64,000 nucleotides of DNA from contig JALXDL010000054.1 of NCBI GenBank assembly GCA_026990385.1, forward strand, positions 1-64,000. Direction: 5' to 3'. Both the position numbers and the translations under genes were made by a program. The notes below the pieces were generated by a model that had not been told where the DNA came from, searched no databases, and saw only the letters and a program-made list of their open reading frames with translations. This document shows positions 52,400-61,607 of the stretch, one piece after another; position 1 is the stretch's first letter; each line of letters begins with the position of its first letter. The DNA comes from DRKI01 sp011051875. Lineage in GTDB: Bacteria > Desulfobacterota > Desulfobulbia > Desulfobulbales > Desulfobulbaceae.

Positions 52400-54328
52400 T
52401 TACTTGTAACTGCGCCGGGACGGGGTCACGTTCTCGAAATGCAGGGGTTCCCTGTGCATGCGCGGCTCCTGTCCCTCGCCCGTGTACTCCCATACCGCGA
52501 CATGGGAGAAGTGCTCGTCGTCCCGTTTGGCCTCGTGTTCCCTGGTCTGGCTTTCCTCGCGCAGGTGGCAGCCGCACGATTCCTCGCGGGCCAGGGCGTC
52601 GCGGACCATGATCTCGGCAAACTCGAGGAAGTCGGCCACCCGGCCGGCCCGCTCCAGGGACTGGTTCAGCTCCTGGCCGCTGCCCGGCACCAGCAGGTTC
52701 TGCCAGAACTCCTCCCGGATCTCCGGGATCGTTGCCAGGGCATGGCTCAGCCCCTCGCGGTTGCGGGCCATGCCGCAGTAGTCCCAGAGCAGGGCACCCA
52801 GCTTGCGGTGAAAATGATCCACGGTCCTGAGATTTGCGCCCCGGCCGCCGGAATTCTTCAGCAGCCGGTCGATGCGGCGCTGCACCGCCTCCTCGGCCTG
52901 CCTGTAGCTGTCGCTGTCGGTCCGCAGACCGGGGCGGCCGGCCCGGGCCAGGTAGTTGCCGATGGTATAGGGCAGGATGAAGTAGCCGTCGGCCAGCCCC
53001 TGCATCAGGGCCGAGGCGCCGAGCCGGTTGGCACCGTGATCTGAAAAGTTGGCCTCGCCGAGTACGAACAGGCCCGGCAGGGTGGACATCAGGTGGTAGT
53101 CCACCCAGAGGCCGCCCATGGTATAGTGGACAGCCGGATAGATCATCATCGGTTCCCGGCTCGGATCCCTGCCCGTGATCTTCTCGTACATCTGGAACAG
53201 GTTGCCGTACTTCTTCAGGATCACTTCCAGGCCGTCCCGTTCGATGGCCTGCTGCAGGTCGAGGTACACGGCCAGGCCGGTCCCGCCCACGCCGCGGCCC
53301 TCGTCGCAGACCTCCTTGGCGTTGCGCGAGGCCACGTCCCGGGGCACCAGGTTGCCGAAGCTGGGATATTTGCGTTCCAGGTAGTAGTCCCGGTCTTCTT
53401 CCGGGATATCGTTGGGATGCCGCCGGTCGCCGGGTTTTTTCGGCACCCAGACCCGGCCGTCGTTGCGCAGGCTCTCGCTCATCAGGGTGAGCTTGGACTG
53501 GTAGTCGCCATGGACCGGGATACAGGTGGGATGGATCTGGACAAAGCAGGGATTGGCGAATCCCGCCCCCTTCTTGTGGGCCCGCCAGGCAGCGGTCACG
53601 TTGGAGGCCATGGCATTGGTGGACAGGTAATAGACATTGCCGTAGCCGCCCGTGGCCAGAACCACCGCATGACCGGCGTACCGTTCCAGCCCGCCTGTGA
53701 TCAGGTTGCGGCAGATGATGCCCCGGGCCCGGCCGTCCTCCACCACCAGGTCCATCATCTCGCGCCGGGGGTAGATGGTCACCCTCCCCGCCGCCACCTG
53801 GCGCATCAGGGCGGAATAGGCGCCGAGGAGAAGCTGCTGGCCCGTCTGGCCGCGGGCATAGAAGGTCCGCGAGACCTGGGCGCCGCCAAAGGACCGGTTG
53901 GCCAGGGTGCCGCCATATTCGCGGGCAAAGGGGACTCCCTGCGCCACGCACTGGTCGATGATGTTGCCCGACACCTGGGCCAGGCGGTAGACGTTGGCCT
54001 CGCGGGAGCGGAAGTCGCCGCCCTTGATGGTGTCGTAGAACAGGCGGAAGATGGAGTCGCCGTCGTTCTGGTAGTTCTTGGCAGCGTTGATGCCGCCCTG
54101 GGCGGCAATGGAGTGGGCCCGGCGCGGGCTGTCCTGGATACAGAACGACTTGACGTTGTAGCCCAGCTCGGCCATGGTGGCGGCGGCCGAGGCCCCGGCC
54201 AGGCCGGTGCCGACCACCAGGACCTGGTATTTGCGTTTGTTGGCCGGACTGACCAGTTTGTTTTCAAAGCGGCAGGTATCCCACTTCTCGGCCAGCGGGC
54301 CATCGGGTATACGGGGGTCAAGCTGCAT
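52400..54328 (-). CDS. sdhA: Succinate dehydrogenase/fumarate reductase flavoprotein subunit
   Basis: FAD enzyme of 642 residues. VLVVGTGLAGASAAATMAELG is the dinucleotide fold in which the FAD sits; RRAHSIAAQGGIN carries the histidine for covalent flavin attachment; VHYTMGGLWVDYH and SDHGANRLGASALMQGLADG are further family segments. The length and the GDFRSREANVYRLAQ insert fit the Bacteroidetes/deltaproteobacterial three-subunit type, which can run as fumarate reductase or succinate:menaquinone reductase. The start at 54328 lies inside the last codons of the upstream VOC gene. Confidence 0.95.
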   Translation of the reverse strand: MQLDPRIPDGPLAEKWDTCRFENKLVSPANKRKYQVLVVGTGLAGASAAATMAELGYNVKSFCIQDSPRRAHSIAAQGGINAAKNYQNDGDSIFRLFYDTIKGGDFRSREANVYRLAQVSGNIIDQCVAQGVPFAREYGGTLANRSFGGAQVSRTFYARGQTGQQLLLGAYSALMRQVAAGRVTIYPRREMMDLVVEDGRARGIICRNLITGGLERYAGHAVVLATGGYGNVYYLSTNAMASNVTAAWRAHKKGAGFANPCFVQIHPTCIPVHGDYQSKLTLMSESLRNDGRVWVPKKPGDRRHPNDIPEEDRDYYLERKYPSFGNLVPRDVASRNAKEVCDEGRGVGGTGLAVYLDLQQAIERDGLEVILKKYGNLFQMYEKITGRDPSREPMMIYPAVHYTMGGLWVDYHLMSTLPGLFVLGEANFSDHGANRLGASALMQGLADGYFILPYTIGNYLARAGRPGLRTDSDSYRQAEEAVQRRIDRLLKNSGGRGANLRTVDHFHRKLGALLWDYCGMARNREGLSHALATIPEIREEFWQNLLVPGSGQELNQSLERAGRVADFLEFAEIMVRDALAREESCGCHLREESQTREHEAKRDDEHFSHVAVWEYTGEGQEPRMHREPLHFENVTPSRRSYK

Positions 54329-54731
54329 GGTGTTCTTCTCGGCTGGAATGGGATATGGGGTTGGCGATTTCAAGGAGATTGCCGTCCGGGTCGCGCAGGT
54401 AGACGGACAGGATGGGGCCGCGGGCGCCGGTCCGCTCCACCGGACCGGCCACGGGCCGGATATCGTTGGCCCGGAGATGGTCCAGGATCTCGGTCATGGG
54501 AGTGCTGGTGAGCAGGCAGAGGTCGGCCGAACCGGGGAGCGGTACGGCCGCACAGGGCTCGATGGTATCGTGCAGCCGGTGCAGGTTGATCTTCTGGCTG
54601 CCAAAGGCCAGGGCCCGACGGCCGCTGCCGAACTCGACGACCCGCATGCCCAGGACCCGGGTGTAAAAGCGGCAGGTCGTCTCGATGTCGCCCACGGTCA
54701 GTACCAGGTGGTCCAGGGAGTCGATTTGCAT
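54318..54731 (-). CDS. VOC (glyoxalase/dioxygenase superfamily) protein inside the sdh operon
   Basis: Protein of 137 residues with the vicinal-oxygen-chelate fold: IDSLDHLVLTVGDIETTCRFYTRVLGM at the N-terminus (first metal His in LDHLVL) and SVYLRDPDGNLLEIANP near the C-terminus (metal Glu). A middle His is in NLHRL. The fold is shared by glyoxalase I, methylmalonyl-CoA epimerase and dioxygenases; the closest type is uncertain. It lies between sdhC and sdhA and overlaps the sdhA start by 11 bases, so it is almost surely co-translated with sdhA. Confidence 0.85.
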   Translation of the reverse strand: MQIDSLDHLVLTVGDIETTCRFYTRVLGMRVVEFGSGRRALAFGSQKINLHRLHDTIEPCAAVPLPGSADLCLLTSTPMTEILDHLRANDIRPVAGPVERTGARGPILSVYLRDPDGNLLEIANPISHSSREEHHAA

Positions 54732-54781
54732 GGGGTTCGGATTTTTTGTTTTGGGTGGATTGCTGTTCTGTCGGGCCGGGG

Positions 54782-55435
54782 TCAGGGTTGCAGGGAGCCG
54801 CCGGCCAGGAGCATGAGCAGGAGGATGCAGGTGAACACGCCGATGATCAGGGCGCAGCCAAGCCAGGCCAGGAACCGGATGGCCCGGTCATAGCGGGGAT
54901 GGTTGATCCCAAGGCTCTGGAACAGGGACCAGAAGCCGTGACTGGTGTGCAGGGCCAGGGCCGCCATACCGATGCCATAGAGCAGGGTATAGAACGGGTT
55001 GGACAGGATCGGGGTCACGATATCGGCAATGGGCAGGTCATGGTCCGTGAAGTGGAAGTTGGCCAGGTGGAGCAGGAGAAAGGCCAGGATGACAAGGCCT
55101 GTATAGGGCATGGTCCTGGAACCCCAGGTTCGGCCGCCGGCGCTGCGTTCCACCTGGTAGCGGCTGGGCCGCGTGTTCCTGTTTTCCAGGAACAGGACAA
55201 GACCGGTGGAGACGTGGACCAGGAAGACGGCCAGGAGCATGACCTCGAAGATGTTGACCAGCACGCCCAGCGAGTGGAGATGGACGGCATAGGAGATGAA
55301 CGCGTTCCGACCCCAGAAGATGGAACTGTTGCCCGCGGCATGGACCAGGAGGAAGCCGCCGAGCAGGAGGCCGGTCACGGCCATGATATACTTCTTGCCA
55401 AGTGAAGAGGTACAGGTTTCAATGAACCACGACAT
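54782..55435 (-). CDS. sdhC: Succinate dehydrogenase/fumarate reductase cytochrome b subunit
   Basis: Membrane protein of 217 residues with five hydrophobic helices, matching the single-subunit di-haem anchor (B-type, Wolinella/Bacteroidetes-like). Conserved histidines lie in LVHAAGN, HLHSLG, VHVSTGL, LHLANFH and LHTSHGF, enough for two haem b groups. It would exchange electrons with menaquinone. It is the first gene of the sdhC-VOC-sdhA-sdhB order. A possible promoter lies about 90 bp upstream. Confidence 0.93.
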   Translation of the reverse strand: MSWFIETCTSSLGKKYIMAVTGLLLGGFLLVHAAGNSSIFWGRNAFISYAVHLHSLGVLVNIFEVMLLAVFLVHVSTGLVLFLENRNTRPSRYQVERSAGGRTWGSRTMPYTGLVILAFLLLHLANFHFTDHDLPIADIVTPILSNPFYTLLYGIGMAALALHTSHGFWSLFQSLGINHPRYDRAIRFLAWLGCALIIGVFTCILLLMLLAGGSLQP

Positions 55436-55522
55436 AGCTCTGTTCCGGTTCGATTGCGGGAATGAGGTGACGGTGAACGGCCTGTGCCTCGTTACGGCAC
55501 CCTGACACCGGCCAACAGTTGG

Positions 55523-55551
55523 ACTGTATTCTTTTCAGTATGGATTGACAA
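55523..55551 (-). promoter_or_regulatory. Possible sigma-70 promoter for the sdh operon
   Basis: On the minus strand TTGTCA (5 of 6) and TACAGT (4 of 6) are separated by 17 bp. The -35 overlaps the start codon region of the divergent PflX-like gene. Confidence 0.4.
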
Positions 55552-56516
55552 TGGCAAAAACGAAAAAAGAGGCTGCCTATCGTGCCCTCCACAGCGCCGG
55601 CACGCTGCGGCGGCGGGCGGACGAGGCCCGGGCCCTGCTGGCTCCGTGCCGGGTCTGTCCGCGCCGCTGCGGCGTGGACCGGTTGCAGGGTGAACTCGGC
55701 GTCTGCCGGATCGGGGCCCGGGCGCGGGTGGCGAGCTATGGCCCCCATTTCGGCGAGGAATCGCCGCTGGTAGGAGAAAACGGTTCGGGCGCCATCTTTT
55801 TTTCCGGCTGCAACCTGCTCTGTGTCTTCTGCCAGAACGAGGAGATCAGCCATGCCGATACCCTGGGTGACAGCGCCCCGGATGCGGCCACCGGTGACCA
55901 GCTGGCGGCGGTCATGCTCGATCTGCAGCAACGGGGCTGTCACAACATCAACCTGGTGACTCCCTCGCACGTGGTGCCGCAGATCCTCGAGGGCCTGGCC
56001 ATTGCCGCGGAGTCCCTGCGGATACCCCTGGTCTACAACACCAGCGGCTATGACAGCGTGGAGACCCTGCACCTGCTGGACGGCATTGTCGATATCTACA
56101 TGCCGGATGTCAAGTTCTGGTCCGATGAGGTCGCGGCACGCTACACCGGGGTGAAAGACTATGCCACTGTCGTGCGCGCCGCCGTGCGCGAGATGCACCG
56201 GCAGGTCGGCGACCTGGAGCTGGACAGCAGGGGGCTCGCGACCCGCGGCCTGCTGGTCCGTCACCTGGTCATGCCCGGCCGGCTCGACGAGACCGGGGAG
56301 ATCATGCGGTTTCTGGCCAGGGAGATATCGCCTGCCACCTATGTCAATATCATGGACCAGTACCATCCCTGCGCGCGGGCGGCGGACTATCCGGAGATCA
56401 ACCGTCCTCTCACTGCCGACGAGTACCACCAGGCCCGGGAACTGGCCCGCCAGGCCGGCCTGCACCGGCTGGACGAGCGGGACTGGAGCAGCCTTTTCCG
56501 CCGGCTTGGCCTGTAG
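55551..56516 (+). CDS. PflX-like radical SAM protein (COG1313 type)
   Basis: Protein of 321 residues related to pyruvate formate-lyase activating enzymes. The radical SAM cluster motif is Cys87-x3-Cys91-x2-Cys94 (SGCNLLCVFCQN). The N-terminus has an extra cysteine set, Cys33, Cys36, Cys40 and Cys52 (CRVCPRRC and GVCRIG), which may hold another iron-sulfur site and is typical of this subgroup. INLVTPSHVVPQI and KFWSDEVAARYTGVKDY are family segments. The substrate is unknown. ATG 55551 is chosen over an in-frame TTG two codons earlier. It is divergent from sdhC. Confidence 0.88.
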   Translation: MAKTKKEAAYRALHSAGTLRRRADEARALLAPCRVCPRRCGVDRLQGELGVCRIGARARVASYGPHFGEESPLVGENGSGAIFFSGCNLLCVFCQNEEISHADTLGDSAPDAATGDQLAAVMLDLQQRGCHNINLVTPSHVVPQILEGLAIAAESLRIPLVYNTSGYDSVETLHLLDGIVDIYMPDVKFWSDEVAARYTGVKDYATVVRAAVREMHRQVGDLELDSRGLATRGLLVRHLVMPGRLDETGEIMRFLAREISPATYVNIMDQYHPCARAADYPEINRPLTADEYHQARELARQAGLHRLDERDWSSLFRRLGL

Positions 56517-56742
56517 GCCCGCAAGGAGAGAATGTCCTCCTGGCGCCGGCCTCCCGCCGCTGCCGGTGTTCCGGAGAAAAAGCCGCGCTGGTGATTTTTG
56601 ATTGCTGGTCGTGCCCGCTTCGGCGGGCATGCCGGTTTGGCCGAAAAGACCAGCCCCCGGGAGCACAGGGTGGCGGGTATTTTCGTAACTCGCAGAGAGG
56701 CCGGACCAGGAAACCTGGGCCGGCCATGCCGGTCGGTGCTTC

Positions 56743-57582
56743 ATGCAACAGGTTTTTCTTTTTTTTCGTACCCGGCCGATCATGACCGGGTTGACCATGT
56801 TCCTGCTCGCCTGGCTCGTGGCGGCTGCAGCCGTTCCGGCGCAGCCTGCTGCCCGGACCCGCGACCTGCAGCGCCTCATGGTCCAGGCCTACCGTTACTA
56901 CACCGGGTTCGGAGTGCCGCGCTCCCGTGCCAGGGCATTGAAACTCTATCTGAGAGCAGCGGAACTGGGTGATGCCGAGGCCCAGTTCATCGTTGCCGGA
57001 ATGTACTACCGCGGCCTGGGGACGGACAAGAACCGGCGCGAGGCCTTCAAGTGGTTCCTCCGCGCTGCGCAGAACGGCCGCTTCACGGCCGAGTCCCTGA
57101 CCATCATCGGCGCCATGTATCTGCGCGGCACCGGTGTGCCCCAGAACTACATGGAGGCGAAGAAATGGCTCGAGCTGGCCGTGAAAAATGGCGGTGTCGC
57201 GGCCATGAACGATCTCGCTTTTATCTATTACAACGGCCTGACCGGGAAAAAGGATTTCAAGCGGGCCCTTGCCCTCTACCGCGAGGCGGCCCTGCAAGGC
57301 GATATACAGGCCCAGTACAACGTGGGGCTCATGTATGCCAACGGCATCGGCGCGCCGGTGGATACGGTCCGGGCCTATGCCTGGTACAGCCTGGCCGCCA
57401 GCCAGGGCAACACCACGGCCTCCATCGCCCGCAACGGCCTCATGCCTGCCATGAGCTGGCAGGATCTCACCCGGGCCCAGGCCCTGTCGGTCCGGCTCTA
57501 CCAGGAGGTGGAACGGAACCGGGAAAAGCGTGCGGAGCAGGAGAAGGGGGCAGGCGGCGGCCAGGATATAACGGCGCCCTGA
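56743..57582 (+). CDS. Sel1-repeat secreted protein
   Basis: Protein of 279 residues (or 266 from ATG 56782). A signal or anchor helix (TMFLLAWLVAAAAVPAQ) is followed by five to six Sel1-like repeats of about 36 residues, for example AEAQFIVAGMYYRGLGTDKN, TIIGAMYLRGTGVPQNYMEA and AQYNVGLMYANGIGAPVDTV. The tail is charged and possibly coiled (LYQEVERNREKRAEQEK). Sel1 proteins act as scaffolds in signalling or envelope assembly. It is convergent with the TauE/SafE gene (10 bp apart), and the 226 bp before it hold nothing notable. Confidence 0.8.
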   Translation: MQQVFLFFRTRPIMTGLTMFLLAWLVAAAAVPAQPAARTRDLQRLMVQAYRYYTGFGVPRSRARALKLYLRAAELGDAEAQFIVAGMYYRGLGTDKNRREAFKWFLRAAQNGRFTAESLTIIGAMYLRGTGVPQNYMEAKKWLELAVKNGGVAAMNDLAFIYYNGLTGKKDFKRALALYREAALQGDIQAQYNVGLMYANGIGAPVDTVRAYAWYSLAASQGNTTASIARNGLMPAMSWQDLTRAQALSVRLYQEVERNREKRAEQEKGAGGGQDITAP

Positions 57583-57592
57583 CGAAAAGCGG

Positions 57593-58291
57593 TCAAAAGA
57601 TGAGCCTTGCCGTATAGCCGGCCATCACGGTCCAGAAGAGGGCGGCGTAGGAGCGTTCCCCGATCTCTTCGTTGATCAGGCGGCCCAGGGAGACGGCAAG
57701 CGGCATGACCGCAACCGCGGAGACCAGGATGGTGAGCGTGGTGGCGTTGACCAGGGAGGAGTGGATAAAGATCGAGGCTTTGACCGCATCCCCGGCCAGG
57801 GAGACGATGGAGGCGGCGCCGACAAAGTACATTCGTTCCAGGTCCAGGCTGCGCAGGGCCACACCTTTCAGGGGACCTGATGTGCCCGAGAACCCGGAAA
57901 AGGCGCCGGCGAAAAAGGCAAAGAACAGGGCCATGATCCGTCGCACCGCAAACCACCGGCGGGATTCGACCAGGAAGCTGAGGGTAAAGCTGACAATGAT
58001 GGCCACGTCCACCCAGCGTTCGGGAACGGTCACCATCAGGCCGGCGCCCAGGGCGGCGCCGGCCATGGTCAGGACCAGTATCCCCAGGGCCGCCTTCAGG
58101 GGGATGGTCTGCCGGTAGGTCCAGACCTTGAAGATATTGTTGATGCCCAGCAGGAGTGCGGCGATGGCGATGCCTTCCCTGGAGCCGAGGAGGATCGACA
58201 TGGCCGGCACCAGGATGAGCGACCCGCCCAGGCCCGCCGAGGCCGACAGGGTGAAGGAGAGGGTCGCCACGATGAGCGCCAGGACGATCAA
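57593..58291 (-). CDS. TauE/SafE-family membrane permease
   Basis: Integral membrane protein of 232 residues with seven to eight helices. SASAGLGGSLILVPAMSILLG and FFAGAFSGFSGTSGPLKGVAL are the two internally related halves of the TauE/SafE family, which exports sulfite, sulfoacetate or other organic anions. The context gives no substrate; a sulfur compound is plausible in this organism but is only inference. It lies 39 bp downstream of the small acidic gene on the same strand. Confidence 0.88.
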   Translation of the reverse strand: MIVLALIVATLSFTLSASAGLGGSLILVPAMSILLGSREGIAIAALLLGINNIFKVWTYRQTIPLKAALGILVLTMAGAALGAGLMVTVPERWVDVAIIVSFTLSFLVESRRWFAVRRIMALFFAFFAGAFSGFSGTSGPLKGVALRSLDLERMYFVGAASIVSLAGDAVKASIFIHSSLVNATTLTILVSAVAVMPLAVSLGRLINEEIGERSYAALFWTVMAGYTARLIF

Positions 58292-58330
58292 CGTCTCTTC
58301 TCTCCAGTGGGGTGCATGGCCGCCGTCACT

Positions 58331-58678
58331 CTACTCCACGATTTCGGGAGCGGCACCTGCCGACAGGCCGCCCGCGGTCTCGTCGGCCCGGAGGGCGGCT
58401 TCCTCCCGGGGCGGCAGGCCCGGTTCCGGTGCCGGCCCCGTGGCGGCTGCCGTCTCGGCGGCCATCCCCTCCTGCGGCGTCACCTCCTCTTCCTGTCCCG
58501 GCAGCGACGGCGCCGGACCGGCGCTCAGCGTCTCGATCTCTCCGCCCCCTGTCTCGCTCTCCGGCACCGCCGCCGGTCGCATCGCCTCGTTCCGGCCGCC
58601 GGTTGTCACGGTTGCCAGGGGCCCGGTGGTCCTGGCGCCCCGGTTTTCTTCCGCGTCGATCTCGATGATGATTCTCAT
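58331..58678 (-). CDS. Small acidic Pro/Ala/Glu-rich hypothetical protein
   Basis: Protein of 115 residues. The first nine (MRIIIEIDA) look like a beta strand; the rest is low-complexity, rich in Glu, Ala, Pro and Gly, without cysteines, and probably disordered. There is no signal peptide. A strong AGGAGAG site lies before the ATG, so it is very likely translated. It is the last gene of the BNR cassette, eight bases after the single-domain gene. Function is unknown. Confidence 0.65.
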   Translation of the reverse strand: MRIIIEIDAEENRGARTTGPLATVTTGGRNEAMRPAAVPESETGGGEIETLSAGPAPSLPGQEEEVTPQEGMAAETAAATGPAPEPGLPPREEAALRADETAGGLSAGAAPEIVE

Positions 58679-58686
58679 GGTCTCTC

Positions 58687-58944
58687 CTAGCTGTTCATGA
58701 TCGTGTAACGGCCTTCGAAGGTCACTTGCCTGTCGGTCAGGTTCTTCACGGTGATCCAGTAGGTGCAGCGATCCGACCCGGCCCGTTCCACGGCAACGTC
58801 CCAGTCGAGCTGTGGCGCGCCCCGGCGCGGCGAGGTCGGCATCATGGACCAGTGTACATGCCATCCTGAATACCAGTTGTAGGTGAACCAGCGACGGGTC
58901 TGTCTGGGGCCGATGGTTCCTGTCCATTGTACTCCGGTTCTCAT
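58687..58944 (-). CDS. Stand-alone copy of the BNR protein's C-terminal domain
   Basis: Protein of 85 residues, closely similar to the last 83 residues of the large propeller protein upstream. Shared segments are GPRQ-RRWFT-NW, MPTS-RRGAPQL-WDVA-ERA and YWITVKNLTD followed by V-FEGRY. The pattern is aromatic and beta-rich. There is no signal peptide. GGGAG precedes the ATG at seven bases. It probably arose by duplication of the C-terminal domain and may assemble with the large protein. The family is not known to me. Confidence 0.75.
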   Translation of the reverse strand: MRTGVQWTGTIGPRQTRRWFTYNWYSGWHVHWSMMPTSPRRGAPQLDWDVAVERAGSDRCTYWITVKNLTDRQVTFEGRYTIMNS

Positions 58945-59064
58945 GGGGATCTCCCTGGTTGTGGCCGGAGGGCGGGCAATCCCGGGTCCTTCCGGATACC
59001 TGTCCGTGGTTTCCCGGTCCTGCTCCGGCGCTTATTGTCGGTTCAGCCGGCAGCGGCTGCCGGC

Positions 59065-61584
59065 CTAACGGAAACTGAGGATGCAATAGCGGCCTTCGAA
59101 CCGGACAGTGGTGTCTGTCAGGTTCTTGACCGTGATCCAGTAGGTCACATGCTCGGCATCCGCCCGTTCGATGGCGACATCCCAGCTCAGTTGCGGGGCC
59201 CCCCGGCGGACGCTGGTCGGCATTACGGTCCAGGCCATGGACCAGGTCGCCGGCCAGTTGAAGGTGAACCAGCGCCGCGACTGGCGCGGCCCGAGGCTGC
59301 CGGTCCATTGCCGGCCGCAGATGGGCCTGGCCAGGGTGCCGTTGACGTCGATCTCCCAGACGCCGCGGTTCCGGGTGCCTGCCCTGAGTACCCTTGCCTG
59401 GGGGTGGTAGAGCAGGTCCGCCACCAGGACGTTGGGCAGGCCGTTGGCGAAAGGTCGCCAGCTGGCGCCGCCGTTGAAGGACTGGTAGACCCCCACGTCC
59501 GCCGCCACCCAGACCCGGTCGGCATTGCCCGGATCCACCTCGACGGCATTGATGGGCAGCCCTGGCAGGCCGGCCGTGCGGTCCGTCCAGGTAGCTCCCC
59601 CGTCATCGGAGCGGAAGACCCTTCCGTTCCCCAGGCTGGAACTGGTCGCCCACAGCCGGTTGGTGTTGCGCGGATGGGCATGCAGGTCGCTGATCCAGCT
59701 ATTCCTCGGCCTGGTCAGTTCCGTGGCCGCGCTCCAGGACGAGCCGGTCCAGCGGATGCGGAAGATGCGGCCGTCGGTGGTGCCGACGAAGACCAGGTCC
59801 GGCGTGGGCATGTGCATGGCGCTGGCAACGGGATTGCCGGCCAGGGCGATCTCGGTCCAGGAGTCGCCGTTGTCCCGGGAGATGAACACGCTCTGGCCTG
59901 CCTGGGCGATGGTGTTGCCCCGTCCCTCCATGGGCGGGTAGAACAGGGCCCGGTAGCCCGGCCGGTTGCGGCCGTTCTGGATGAATCCGCCCCAGGAGTC
60001 GCCCCTGTTGTCCGAGCGCTGCAGGCCCATGCCGTAGTAGGAATGGAAGACCGAGTCCGGGTTGACGGAGTTGACGGCGCAGTCGCCGCCGTCTCCATCG
60101 GCGATATGGTCCCAGACCGGGCTGCCGCGGAAGCGGATGGTGCCGTTGTCCTGGGTGCCGCCCATGAGCCACCGGTACGATCCGGGATCCTGGGCAATGT
60201 ACTCTATCTCGGTGATGGTGAGGTTGGTGTTGAGGGATTGCCAGGAGATGCCGCGGTCACGTGACCGGTACAGGCCGCCGTCGTTGCCGATGAAGACCAC
60301 GGCCGGGTTGGTCGGATGAAAGGCGATGGCATGCTGGTCCGGGTGAATGGAATCGCCGGAGCGCTTTGACGAGATGTTGATCCAGGTCCATGTCGATCCT
60401 GACAGGTCGCCCCGGTGGGCATGGATGGCGCCCAGGTAGACCTGATCTTCGCGGTCCGGGGCGGCGGCGAGGAACCAGTCGTACCAGGCCTGGCCGGGGC
60501 CGAGATCCGAGGGCGTGGCGATACGGTGCCAGGTGCCGCGGGCATTGCGCCGGTACAGGTAGACCGTGTCGCCAGAGGCGCCGAAGGCATAGGCGATCTC
60601 CGGCCTTACGGCCGCATGATCCACTGCCAGCCGGCTCCAGGACGCGGGCGCTCCGGGCAGGGTCACGCCGGCCCAGGTCTGGCCGTTGTTGGTCGAGACC
60701 TTGAGGCCGTCGGAACATGCGGCCAGGATCTCGGATGAGCCGGCGCCGGCCCTGGAAATCTTCCAGGTCTTCCGCGAGCGGCGGCGCGTCCAGTTGTGCC
60801 CGCTGTCCGTGGACTTGTAGAGACCGCCGGTGGTGGCGGCAAGCAGGTTGGCCGTGTTGTTCCGGTCGATGCTCAGATCATAGAAGCCCTGGCCGACAAA
60901 GGGGGTGTCGGTGAGCAGCGACCAGCCGGTGCCGCCGTTGGTCGAGCGCAGGAGACCGGCGCCGAGCCGGGCATAGAAGTTGCCCTCGCCGGTGCCGGCG
61001 TAGACGATATTGGGGGAGATGGGATCAAAGGCGATGGCGCCGGTCGCCAGGGAGGGCATGTGATCGGTGCGGGGGGACCAGCTGCGGCCGCTGTTCCTGG
61101 TCTCCCAGATGCCGCCGGCCGCTGCTCCGCAGAGGATATGAGCCGGATCGGTCGGGTCGATGGCAATGGCGGCGACGCGACCCGAGACATCGATGCGACT
61201 GGAGCCGTAGGTCTGTCCCCCGGGGATCCGGATCGGTCCCAGGGGCCGCCACCTGGGGGGCGGGGCAACGGGCCTGGCCGGAGCCGGCGGCGGCGCTGCC
61301 TGCTCTTCCTCCCCGGCCTCTGCAACGGCTCCCTCCTCCAGGGCCCTGGCGCCAGCGATGTAGAGCCTGGCGACCTCCTCCCCTGTCAGTTTTCCCCCTT
61401 TTTCCTTCTGTACCGCGCCGGTCTCCCCCGGCTCGATCTCCCGGGCAAAGGATGCCATCTCGATGCCCCGCTGTTCTTCAAAGAGCTGCAGCCTCCGGAG
61501 CACCTTGCCACCCGGCTCGCGGTAGATCGGTTTGCCTCGCATGGTCTCGTCAATCACGTTCCGGACTTCTCTGGGCAGTCTCAT
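59065..61584 (-). CDS. Large BNR/Asp-box beta-propeller protein with duplicated C-terminal domain
   Basis: Protein of 839 residues. An N-terminal helical part (1-90) and an Ala/Pro linker lead to repeated Asp-box motifs of the form S-x-D/N-x-G-x-x-W: about nine are visible (RNSGRSW, TNGGTGW, TDSGHNW, TNNGQTW, RDRGISW, DNRGDSW, RDNGDSW, DDGGATW, FNGGASW). They suggest one or two sortilin/sialidase-like propellers. The last 83 residues form the domain also encoded alone next door. No signal peptide or membrane helix is seen, which is odd for such propellers. A perfect AGGAGGTGATC site precedes the start. It may bind a carbohydrate or protein; catalysis is not supported. Confidence 0.85.
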   Translation of the reverse strand: MRLPREVRNVIDETMRGKPIYREPGGKVLRRLQLFEEQRGIEMASFAREIEPGETGAVQKEKGGKLTGEEVARLYIAGARALEEGAVAEAGEEEQAAPPPAPARPVAPPPRWRPLGPIRIPGGQTYGSSRIDVSGRVAAIAIDPTDPAHILCGAAAGGIWETRNSGRSWSPRTDHMPSLATGAIAFDPISPNIVYAGTGEGNFYARLGAGLLRSTNGGTGWSLLTDTPFVGQGFYDLSIDRNNTANLLAATTGGLYKSTDSGHNWTRRRSRKTWKISRAGAGSSEILAACSDGLKVSTNNGQTWAGVTLPGAPASWSRLAVDHAAVRPEIAYAFGASGDTVYLYRRNARGTWHRIATPSDLGPGQAWYDWFLAAAPDREDQVYLGAIHAHRGDLSGSTWTWINISSKRSGDSIHPDQHAIAFHPTNPAVVFIGNDGGLYRSRDRGISWQSLNTNLTITEIEYIAQDPGSYRWLMGGTQDNGTIRFRGSPVWDHIADGDGGDCAVNSVNPDSVFHSYYGMGLQRSDNRGDSWGGFIQNGRNRPGYRALFYPPMEGRGNTIAQAGQSVFISRDNGDSWTEIALAGNPVASAMHMPTPDLVFVGTTDGRIFRIRWTGSSWSAATELTRPRNSWISDLHAHPRNTNRLWATSSSLGNGRVFRSDDGGATWTDRTAGLPGLPINAVEVDPGNADRVWVAADVGVYQSFNGGASWRPFANGLPNVLVADLLYHPQARVLRAGTRNRGVWEIDVNGTLARPICGRQWTGSLGPRQSRRWFTFNWPATWSMAWTVMPTSVRRGAPQLSWDVAIERADAEHVTYWITVKNLTDTTVRFEGRYCILSFR

Positions 61585-61607
61585 ACGATCACCTCCTGTG
61601 GTGTGAC

